Positions 49,598 to 57,454 of a DNA stretch of 64,000 nt are shown here, in pieces. Position numbers and translations under genes: made by a program. The notes beneath the pieces are model-generated. The model saw only the letters and a list, made by a program, of their open reading frames with translations, had not been told where the DNA came from and made no database searches. The number at the start of each line of letters is the position of its first letter. Within the stretch, counting starts at the first letter, position 1. This stretch comes from Bacteroides faecium (lineage in GTDB: Bacteria > Bacteroidota > Bacteroidia > Bacteroidales > Bacteroidaceae), in assembly GCF_012113595.1 (NCBI RefSeq), contig NZ_CP050831.1:4402001-4466000 (forward strand). Direction: 5' to 3'.

Positions 49598-51238
49598 ATG
49601 AAAAGAAACCTGCTTTTATTATCGTCTATCCTTTTTTTGTGTGTCTGCGGAACCTTGCAGGCTATCGCATCGGATACTGTATTTGTGCGTGAAACTCAGA
49701 TTCCTTTTTTGATTGAACGACAGGATAATGTGTTGTTTATGCTGCGTTTGAATGCAAAAGAGAGTCGTAGCCTGGATGAAGTAGTTTTGAATTTTGGCAA
49801 AGATGTTAATATGGCGGATATACAGTCCGTTAAGTTATATTATAGTGGTACGGAAGCCAGACAGAACTACGGTAAGAATTTCTTTGCTCCTGTATCTTAT
49901 ATTTCCAGTCATACGCCGGGAAAGACACTGGCCGCGAATCCTTCTTATTCGATTAATAAGTCGCAAGTGGATAATCCGAAGCAGAAAGTTGCATTGAAAG
50001 CTAATCAGAAGCTTTTTCCCGGAATCAACTATTTCTGGATTAGTTTGCAGATGAAGCCGGATGCTTCTTTATTGGATAAGGTTTCGGCTAAGATTGCTAC
50101 GATTAAAGTTGATAACAAAGAAGCCCTTGTACACACAGTTTCTCCGGAAAATATAGCTCATAGAGTAGGGGTAGGCGTGCGCCATGCCGGTGACGACGGT
50201 TCAGCCGCTTTCCGTATTCCGGGATTGGTGACTACCAATAAGGGAACATTGCTCGGAGTATATGATGTACGCTATAATAGTAGTGTCGATTTGCAGGAGC
50301 ATGTAGACGTAGGTTTGAGCCGCAGCGTAGACGGTGGCAAGACCTGGGAGAAGATGCGCTTGCCTTTGGCTTTCGGCGAAACGGGTGATTTGCCTGCTGC
50401 GCAGAATGGTGTCGGCGACCCTTCCATCCTGGTGGATACCAAGACCAACACAGTATGGGTGGTGGCAGCCTGGACACACGGAATGGGCAATCAACGTGCC
50501 TGGTGGAGCTCATATCCGGGAATGGATATGAATCATACAGCCCAGTTGGTACTGTCAAAGAGTACGGACGACGGTAAAACGTGGTCTAAGCCTATCAATA
50601 TTACAGAGCAGGTGAAAGACCCTTCCTGGTATTTCCTTCTGCAAGGACCGGGACGTGGCATCACTACGCAAGACGGCACATTGGTATTCCCGATTCAGTT
50701 TATCGACTCTACCCGTGTTCCGAATGCGGGAATCATGTACAGCAAAGACCGTGGCGAGACATGGAAAATCCATAACTACGCACGTACCAATACAACAGAA
50801 GCCCAAGTGGCGGAAGTAGAACCGGGCGTGTTGATGCTGAACATGAGAGATAACCGTGGCGGTAGCCGTGCTATCTCTACTACTAAGGATTTCGGCAAAA
50901 CTTGGACAGAACATCCCTCATCCCGCAAAGCCTTGCAGGAACCGGTTTGTATGGCAAGTTTAATCAGCGTGAAAGCGAAAGACAATGCATTAAATAAGGA
51001 TATCCTTTTGTTCTCCAACCCGAATACGGTAAAAGGTCGTAATCATATCACGATTAAGGCTAGTCTGGACGGCGGCATCACATGGCTGCCCGAACATCAG
51101 GTAATGTTGGACGAAGCCGATGGATGGGGATATTCTTGTCTGACTATGATTGATAAGGAGACAGTTGGCATATTGTATGAAAGTAGTGTAGCTCACATGA
51201 CTTTCCAGGCTGTCCGGCTAAGGGATATAATAAAATAG
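49598..51238 (+). CDS. GH33 sialidase with N-terminal lectin-like domain, 546 aa
   Basis: Signal peptide MKRNLLLLSSILFLCVCGTL. Residues 30-185 form a beta-sandwich carbohydrate-binding domain (VLFMLRLNAKESRSLDE). The catalytic propeller has FRIPGL, Asp-boxes SVDGGKTW, STDDGKTW, SKDRGETW, TKDFGKTW, SLDGGITW and the GYSCLTM end. Organisation matches the B. thetaiotaomicron sialidase BTSA (BT0455). Probably periplasmic or surface. Third sialidase in the window, the only one with a lectin-like domain and its own promoter. Confidence 0.9.
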   Translation: MKRNLLLLSSILFLCVCGTLQAIASDTVFVRETQIPFLIERQDNVLFMLRLNAKESRSLDEVVLNFGKDVNMADIQSVKLYYSGTEARQNYGKNFFAPVSYISSHTPGKTLAANPSYSINKSQVDNPKQKVALKANQKLFPGINYFWISLQMKPDASLLDKVSAKIATIKVDNKEALVHTVSPENIAHRVGVGVRHAGDDGSAAFRIPGLVTTNKGTLLGVYDVRYNSSVDLQEHVDVGLSRSVDGGKTWEKMRLPLAFGETGDLPAAQNGVGDPSILVDTKTNTVWVVAAWTHGMGNQRAWWSSYPGMDMNHTAQLVLSKSTDDGKTWSKPINITEQVKDPSWYFLLQGPGRGITTQDGTLVFPIQFIDSTRVPNAGIMYSKDRGETWKIHNYARTNTTEAQVAEVEPGVLMLNMRDNRGGSRAISTTKDFGKTWTEHPSSRKALQEPVCMASLISVKAKDNALNKDILLFSNPNTVKGRNHITIKASLDGGITWLPEHQVMLDEADGWGYSCLTMIDKETVGILYESSVAHMTFQAVRLRDIIK

Positions 51239-51286
51239 ACACCAAGTACTCATTTAAAACTGGTACTTACCATACGACCTGTAATC

Positions 51287-53305
51287 ATGAAAAACAAATT
51301 AATACTATTAATATACTTTATAATTAACTTATACACAGTTTCAGTGGCAAAAGCAGGTGATAATCACCTGCTCCCCCAGCCACAAAAGTTTACCCCCTCT
51401 TATACAAACTTTCAAGTGAATAAGGTGATGCTTTCCACTCCTGTGCTTCAACAGGAGTGGGAAGCTTTTATCGTTGAAATGGGCGGAACTGTCTCTCCGA
51501 AGGCAACTGCCGTCATTGAGGTGAAACTACTGCCTTCTCTCCCCGGAATACCGATGAACCAGGATGAGGCTTACCGCCTGAATGTAACCAGGAAACGGAT
51601 AACCGTTGAGGCTGTGACCGAACGCGGCGTTTATTGGGCTATGCAGACTTTACGGCAACTGGCAGAGAAAAGAAACTCAAAAACACAGATTCAAGGAGCC
51701 GAAATCGTTGACTGGCCTGCTTTCCGCATCCGTGGATTCATGCAGGACGTAGGACGTAGCTACATATCTCTGGAAGAACTCAAGCGTGAAATCGCCGCGC
51801 TCGCCAAATTCAAAATCAATGTTTTCCACTGGCATCTGACCGAGAATCAATCCTGGCGTTTGGAAAGCAAGATATTCCCGATGTTGAATGATAGCGTAAA
51901 CACCACCCGGATGCCCGGCAAATATTACACGCTGGAAGAAGCCAAAGAACTGGTCGCTTTCTGTAAGGCACACCACATGACGCTAATTCCCGAAATAGAT
52001 ATGCCCGGACACAGCGCCGCATTCATACGCACCTTCCGCCATGATATGCAAAGCCCTGAAGGGATGAAGATATTAAAACTCCTGTTGGATGAAGTCTGTG
52101 AAACGTTTGACGTACCTTATTTGCATATCGGTACGGATGAAGTCCAGTTTACCAATCCCCGGTTCGTACCGGAAATGGTGTCCTATGTACGTTCCAAAGG
52201 CAAGAAAGTAATCTCATGGAATCCGGGATGGCACTATAAACCCGGAGAAATTGACATGACCCAACTTTGGAGTTATCGGGGAAAGGCGCAGGAAGGTATT
52301 CCCGCCATTGACTCGCGTTTCCATTATCTGAACCATTTCGATACCTTCGGTGATATTATCGCATTGTACAATAGCCGTATTTATAATAAGGAACAAGGAA
52401 GTGACGACCTCGCAGGCACGATTCTGGCTATTTGGAATGACCGGTTAGTCGATACCGAATGGGGTATGATTATCGAAAATAATTTCTATCCCAATATGCT
52501 GGCTATGGCAGAACGTGCCTGGAAAGGCGGTGGGACAGAGTACTTCGATAAGAACGGCACAATACTTCCCACCGACGAACAGTCGGAACTGTTCAAGAAC
52601 TTTGTCGATTTTGAACGTCGCTTATTATGGCATAAAGAACACACTTTTACCGGCTATCCGTTTGCATATGTCCGTCAGACAAATGTGAAATGGAACATAA
52701 CAGACCCTTTCCCGAATGAAGGGGATTTGGCAAAGGCTTTTCCACCGGAAGAAACTTTGCAGGATAGTTACAGCTACGCAGGAAAGACATATAATGTACG
52801 TCCCGCCATTGGTGCGGGAATCTATCTCCGTCATGTATGGGGCACGCTTATCCCCGGATTCTACAAAGAACCGAAAGAGAACCATACGGCCTATGCCTAC
52901 ACCTATGTCTATTCGCCGAAAGAACAGACCGTCGGCCTGTGGGCTGAATTTCAGAATTACGGACGTTCCGAAGCAGACCTGCCACCCTTGCCGGGAAAAT
53001 GGGATTATAAAGAAAGCCGTATCTGGATAAATGGACAGGAAATAATCCCACCAGTCTGGACAGCCACCCACCGGACTAAAAGCAACGAAATAGCATTGGG
53101 CAATGAAAACTGTGTAGCACGTCCCCCTTTGAAAGTTCATCTGCAAAAAGGGTGGAACAAGGTATTGCTGAAATTGCCGGTAGGGAAGTTTACTACTCCC
53201 GAAGTCCGGTTGGTAAAATGGATGTTCACCACCGTCTTTGTTACCCTCGACGGACAGAAGGCGGTAGACGGACTCGTCTACTCACCGGATAAAACACTAA
53301 AGTGA
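51287..53305 (+). CDS. GH20 beta-N-acetylhexosaminidase, 672 aa
   Basis: Removes terminal GlcNAc/GalNAc, using substrate-assisted catalysis. Signal peptide ends near VSVAKAG. A GH20b domain (residues 30-145) precedes the barrel: FRIRGFMQDVGRSYIS, FHWHLTENQSWRLES, and catalytic Asp284-Glu285 (HIGTDEVQ). The C-terminal 170 residues form a beta domain. HIGTDE rather than HIGGDE marks the subfamily. 48 nt after the sialidase. Confidence 0.88.
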   Translation: MKNKLILLIYFIINLYTVSVAKAGDNHLLPQPQKFTPSYTNFQVNKVMLSTPVLQQEWEAFIVEMGGTVSPKATAVIEVKLLPSLPGIPMNQDEAYRLNVTRKRITVEAVTERGVYWAMQTLRQLAEKRNSKTQIQGAEIVDWPAFRIRGFMQDVGRSYISLEELKREIAALAKFKINVFHWHLTENQSWRLESKIFPMLNDSVNTTRMPGKYYTLEEAKELVAFCKAHHMTLIPEIDMPGHSAAFIRTFRHDMQSPEGMKILKLLLDEVCETFDVPYLHIGTDEVQFTNPRFVPEMVSYVRSKGKKVISWNPGWHYKPGEIDMTQLWSYRGKAQEGIPAIDSRFHYLNHFDTFGDIIALYNSRIYNKEQGSDDLAGTILAIWNDRLVDTEWGMIIENNFYPNMLAMAERAWKGGGTEYFDKNGTILPTDEQSELFKNFVDFERRLLWHKEHTFTGYPFAYVRQTNVKWNITDPFPNEGDLAKAFPPEETLQDSYSYAGKTYNVRPAIGAGIYLRHVWGTLIPGFYKEPKENHTAYAYTYVYSPKEQTVGLWAEFQNYGRSEADLPPLPGKWDYKESRIWINGQEIIPPVWTATHRTKSNEIALGNENCVARPPLKVHLQKGWNKVLLKLPVGKFTTPEVRLVKWMFTTVFVTLDGQKAVDGLVYSPDKTLK

Positions 53306-53337
53306 CATACCAATCATAAAGGGAAGGACTTTTATGA

Positions 53338-53458
53338 ATATGCCATGAGCTAATTTGAATATGCTATAATGAAAAAAAGATATGCTATAATGAAAAGAAA
53401 ATATGCTATAATGAAATACAGATATGCTATAATGAAAAACGGATATACTAATTGATAA
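53338..53458 (+). repeat. 21-bp tandem repeat between GH20 and SGNH genes
   Basis: Four near-identical units of ATATGCTATAATGAAAAnnn at 53359, 53380, 53401 and 53422, each 21 bp, with degenerate units before (53338) and after (53443). It fills the operon gap between stop codon and next start. The 21-bp period is also 7 codons, but stops occur in each frame. Confidence 0.85.
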
Positions 53459-53473
53459 ATAAAAAGGATAGCC

Positions 53474-54139
53474 ATGAAGAAGAACTTTTTTTTAATGGTC
53501 ATATTGACCTTGACTTTGGCATGCCATGCTCAGGAACGCAAATATTCTACGTTTTATTACCAGCGTGCTACGTTGTTTGAAGAACTACCTGTTACTTCCA
53601 ACGACATTATTTTCCTCGGAAACAGTATCACGAACGGTGCCGAATGGGCGGAACTGTTTCAAAATAAACACGTGAAAAACCGTGGAATCAGCGGCGATAT
53701 TTGCATGGGAGTATATGACCGTCTGGACGCCATCCTGAAAGGAAAACCGGCTAAAATATTTCTTCTGATTGGTATTAATGATGTGAGTCGCGGAACTCCT
53801 GCCGATACGATTGTATCCCGTATCGGAATGATTGCCCAAAAGATAAAGGCTGATTCTCCGAAGACAAAGTTATATCTGCAAAGTGTTCTTCCCGTCACCG
53901 ACCATTACAATATGTTCAAGGGGCATACTTCCCGTTGGCAGGTTATCCCCGAAATCAATAAAGGATTAGTCCGCCTCGCAGAGAAGGAAGGATTGACTTA
54001 TATAGACTTGTACTCTCACTTTATAGACGGGCAAACCGGAAAGATGAACACTGCCTACACCAATGACGGTCTGCATCTTCTCGGAAAAGGTTATCTGAAA
54101 TGGGTGGAGATTGTGAAACCTTACATTGGGAAGAAGTAA
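53474..54139 (+). CDS. SGNH/GDSL hydrolase, 221 aa
   Basis: Signal peptide (LTLTLACHAQ). SGNH blocks: FLGNSITNGAEW with Ser near residue 51, RGISGD, LLIGINDV, and the final TNDGLHLLGKGYLKW with Asp/His. Related to platelet-activating-factor-acetylhydrolase-like esterases found beside sialidases; probably removes O-acetyl groups from sialic acid or HexNAc. Between a GH20 gene and the three-domain esterase. Confidence 0.82.
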   Translation: MKKNFFLMVILTLTLACHAQERKYSTFYYQRATLFEELPVTSNDIIFLGNSITNGAEWAELFQNKHVKNRGISGDICMGVYDRLDAILKGKPAKIFLLIGINDVSRGTPADTIVSRIGMIAQKIKADSPKTKLYLQSVLPVTDHYNMFKGHTSRWQVIPEINKGLVRLAEKEGLTYIDLYSHFIDGQTGKMNTAYTNDGLHLLGKGYLKWVEIVKPYIGKK

Positions 54140-54204
54140 ATATCTGAAACTACTAAATATCTGAAACAACTAAATATCAGAGAAAACTAAACACCGGAAG
54201 AAAA
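54137..54204 (+). repeat. 17-bp tandem repeat before the three-domain esterase gene
   Basis: Four 17-bp units starting at 54137, 54154, 54171 and 54188: TAAATATCTGAAACTAC, with later units more degenerate (TAAATATCAGAGAAAAC, TAAACACCGGAAGAAAA). The first TAA is the SGNH stop. It fills the whole gap to the next ATG at 54208. Confidence 0.8.
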
Positions 54205-54207
54205 TAA

Positions 54208-57200
54208 ATGAAAAAGATTCTGATACTATCCGTCTGTCTGTTCGTTTGTTGCGCACTGTCTGCCCAACAACGGATGAAAGTTGCATGCGTCGGAAACAGC
54301 ATCACCTACGGAACCGGATTATCCGACCGTGCAACGCAATCTTACCCCGTACAGTTGCAGAAACTACTGGGAGAGCGATATGAAGTCGAAAACTTCGGGA
54401 AGCCCGGCGCTACCCTGCTCAATCAAGGGCACCGCCCCTATACCCGGCAGGAAGAATATCAGAAAGCATTGGATTTTGCAGGAGACATTGTCGTCATTCA
54501 TTTGGGAATCAATGATACCGACCCCCGTGACTGGGCAAACTACCGTGATTTCTTTGTGAAAGACTATCTGAGTCTGATTGATACATTCCGCAAAGCCAAT
54601 CCCGACGTACGGATTATCATAGCGCGAATGACCCCGATTGCCGACCGCCATAACCGTTTCCTTTCGGGAACCCGTGACTGGCACGGCGAGATACAGACGG
54701 CTATCGAAACAGTAGCGCGTTATGCCGGTGTGCAGTTGATAGATTTCCACGAACCGCTTTATCCATATCCTTTCTTGCTGCCGGATGCCGTTCATCCTAC
54801 TGCCGAAGGGGCAGTCATCATGGCAAAAACAGTTTATTCGGCTATAACCGGAGATTATGGCGGCTTGAAATTATCCCCGCTTTACACGGATAATATGGTT
54901 CTCCAACGTGATACCCCCTTGCTGATACAGGGAACAGCCAACGCAGGAGAACAAGTAACAGTCCGCATAGACCGTCAGCAGTGGATTACAAAAACTACAC
55001 CGGACGGGAAATGGTCAGTGAAATTATCACCGTTGAAAGCAGGCGGTCCTTATACACTGGTAATCTCTACCTCAAAAAGAACCTTGAAATACACCAACGT
55101 CCTGGCAGGAGAAGTCTGGCTATGCTCCGGTCAGTCGAACATGGAATTTATGTTGAGCCAAGCCACTACCGGCAAAAAAGACATTCCTCAAGCTGCCGAC
55201 GAACAGTTGCGCCTGTATGACATGAAAGCCCGTTGGCGCACGGACGCGCTACAATGGGACGCTTCCGTCCTCGACTCCCTGAATCATCTTCAATATTATA
55301 AAGACACAGAATGGCAAACCTGTACTCCCGACAATGCCGCCCGTTTCTCGGCGATAGCATCTTATTTCGGTCGGATGTTGCGGGATAGCTTGAAAGTTCC
55401 GGTAGGGCTGATATGCAATGCAATCGGCGGTTCGCCTACCGAATCATGGATAGACCGGAATACGTTGGAATACCACTTCCCGGCTATATTGAAAGACTGG
55501 ACACACAATGACTTTATACAAGACTGGGTACGTGGACGCGCTGCATTAAACATCAAACAATCGAAAGAGAAATTCCAACGCCACCCTTACGAACCTTGTT
55601 ATTTGTACGAGTCCGGTATTCGTCCGTTAGCGCAGTATCCGGTCAAAGGTGTGATTTGGTATCAGGGGGAATCGAACGCCCATAATTACGAAGCGCACGA
55701 GAAACTCTTCAAACTCTTGATAAGCAGTTGGCGCAAGAACTGGGAGAATGAAGAACTGCCGTTCTACTACGTTCAGCTTTCCAGTATAACCCGTCCTTCC
55801 TGGCCGTGGTTCCGTGACAGCCAGCGCAGGATGATGAACGAAATACCGAATACGGGTATGACGGTATCTAGTGATTATGGCGACTCATTAGACGTACACC
55901 CTAGAAATAAGAAACCGATTGGCGAACGTCTTGCCCGTTGGGCATTGAATAAGACGTATGGCATGAACCATATACTGCCATCCGGCCCGTTATTTCACCA
56001 AGCCGATTTTCGTGAAAATGCCGTATATCTAACTTTCAATTACGGCAAAGGCTTAAAGATTTCGGACGGTCATCCTTTGCGCACGTTTGAAGTCGCCGAG
56101 ACGGACGGCATTTATTCCCCTGCCGTTGCGGAGATAATAGACGGTCGGATAAAAGTATATAGTGAACAAGTAAAGCATCCGCAATACGTCCGCTACGGTT
56201 GGCAGCCTTTCACACGGGCAAATCTGGTGAATGAAGCAGGCCTGCCGGCTTCAACCTTTCGTGCGGAAGCACCCGAACGGTTCATTACGGACATTCACTT
56301 GCAGAAAATGGAAGGATTCCCCCAATCGGAGAAAGGCTTCAAACTAGGCGTTTCCGCCTGCTACTCAGGAATCCTGAGCGGCAATCTGCTGATGGCGGGC
56401 GGTTGCAATTTTCCCGGTGTTCCTGCCAGCGATGGTGGAAAGAAGAAATTCTATCGGGGAATTTATGCGGCAACGATGAATCCCGATACGGTACTTGCCT
56501 GGCGTAAGGTAGGAGAGTTGCCGGTCGCTTCCGCTTACGGAGTTTCTGTATCTTGTCCGGACGGTATCATCTGCATAGGGGGAACTGATGGAAAAGATGC
56601 GCTGACATCTGTCTATAAAATCTGTTTTGGGGACAATCCGAAGGCTGCAAAGCAAGGGAAAGTCAAGATAGAAACTCTTCCTGCATTGCCTTATACACTA
56701 GACAACATGTGTGGTACATTGACAGGCGGGCAACTGTTCGTTGCAGGCGGCAACAAAAACGGCAAACCTTCCAACTCATTCCTTTGTCTCGACTTGGATA
56801 ATCTTGAGACCGGTTGGCAGGAGTTACCGGATTTTCCCGGAGATGCACGGACGCAAGCCGTCTGTGCCGGACAGCTTAAAGACGGTGAAGCCCGTATCTT
56901 CCTATGGGGCGGATTCGCCGCTTCCACCGATGGCAAACCGGCAACACTTTCCACCGACGGCTATTGCTACTCATCCGCATCCCGGCAATGGACTTCCATA
57001 GCCACCCCGACAGGAAACGACGGTGAAACCATCTCCTTAGGTGGCGGAACAGCTATCGCCATCAATGAAAACCTGATTCTCTGTACAGGCGGAGTGAATA
57101 AAGATATCTTCCTCGCAGCTCTCCGACAGCCCGAAAAGGACTATCTTCTTCATCCAGCCGAATGGTACAAATTCAATGACCGTATATTAATATATAATAT

Positions 57201-57354
57201 CAGTCAAAACACATGGCAGGAAGTCGCCCGTACCCCGCAAACAGCCCGTGCCGGAGCAGCATTGGCAGGATGGGATAAAACTTATTACAACATAAACGGA
57301 GAATTGAAGCCGGGTGTCCGCACTCCCGAAATAATCAGGATAATAATCGAATAA
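54208..57354 (+). CDS. Three-domain SGNH - sialate O-acetylesterase - NanM-like protein, 1048 aa
   Basis: Signal peptide (CLFVCCALSAQ). Domain 1 (about residues 22-215) is SGNH: CVGNSITYGTG, FGKPGATLLN, LGINDTD, PDAVHPTAEG. Domain 2 (about 220-685) is a SASA-type sialate O-acetylesterase: GEVWLCSGQSNMEF with the Ser nucleophile, GVIWYQGESNAHN, and DSLDVHPRNKKPIGERLA with the Asp-x-His pair. Domain 3 (about 690-1048) is a Kelch-like propeller of the cyclically permuted mutarotase/NanM family: LLMAGGCNFPG, GIICIGGTDGK, QLFVAGGNKNG, LILCTGGVNKD. It could deacetylate sialic acid and then speed its anomer conversion in the periplasm. This joins activities normally on separate proteins. Confidence 0.88.
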   Translation: MKKILILSVCLFVCCALSAQQRMKVACVGNSITYGTGLSDRATQSYPVQLQKLLGERYEVENFGKPGATLLNQGHRPYTRQEEYQKALDFAGDIVVIHLGINDTDPRDWANYRDFFVKDYLSLIDTFRKANPDVRIIIARMTPIADRHNRFLSGTRDWHGEIQTAIETVARYAGVQLIDFHEPLYPYPFLLPDAVHPTAEGAVIMAKTVYSAITGDYGGLKLSPLYTDNMVLQRDTPLLIQGTANAGEQVTVRIDRQQWITKTTPDGKWSVKLSPLKAGGPYTLVISTSKRTLKYTNVLAGEVWLCSGQSNMEFMLSQATTGKKDIPQAADEQLRLYDMKARWRTDALQWDASVLDSLNHLQYYKDTEWQTCTPDNAARFSAIASYFGRMLRDSLKVPVGLICNAIGGSPTESWIDRNTLEYHFPAILKDWTHNDFIQDWVRGRAALNIKQSKEKFQRHPYEPCYLYESGIRPLAQYPVKGVIWYQGESNAHNYEAHEKLFKLLISSWRKNWENEELPFYYVQLSSITRPSWPWFRDSQRRMMNEIPNTGMTVSSDYGDSLDVHPRNKKPIGERLARWALNKTYGMNHILPSGPLFHQADFRENAVYLTFNYGKGLKISDGHPLRTFEVAETDGIYSPAVAEIIDGRIKVYSEQVKHPQYVRYGWQPFTRANLVNEAGLPASTFRAEAPERFITDIHLQKMEGFPQSEKGFKLGVSACYSGILSGNLLMAGGCNFPGVPASDGGKKKFYRGIYAATMNPDTVLAWRKVGELPVASAYGVSVSCPDGIICIGGTDGKDALTSVYKICFGDNPKAAKQGKVKIETLPALPYTLDNMCGTLTGGQLFVAGGNKNGKPSNSFLCLDLDNLETGWQELPDFPGDARTQAVCAGQLKDGEARIFLWGGFAASTDGKPATLSTDGYCYSSASRQWTSIATPTGNDGETISLGGGTAIAINENLILCTGGVNKDIFLAALRQPEKDYLLHPAEWYKFNDRILIYNISQNTWQEVARTPQTARAGAALAGWDKTYYNINGELKPGVRTPEIIRIIIE

Positions 57355-57419
57355 TAAAAACAATGCCGCTTGTAATCTATATTTTGTTAAATTATCAGGG
57401 AAAATTGGCGGAAAAATAA

Positions 57420-57427
57420 TATCTTTG
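57420..57427 (+). promoter_or_regulatory. -7 box TATCTTTG before the GH2 gene
   Basis: Matches TAnnTTTG and lies 27 nt before the ATG at 57455. No TTTG at the -33 distance, so an internal promoter is only possible. It argues against the TTG start at 57425. Confidence 0.4.
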
Positions 57428-57454
57428 ACACCGTTAATATCTAATGCCCCCACT

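Noticed and set aside
50201..50558. Minus-strand frames across the sialidase and other glycosidase genes
   Set aside because: They are antisense shadows of conserved GC-richer coding sequence, with unlikely amino-acid composition and no family motifs.
53338..53458. 21-bp repeats as a CRISPR array or coding repeat
   Set aside because: No spacers are present, and stop codons such as TAA and TGA recur in each frame of the units.
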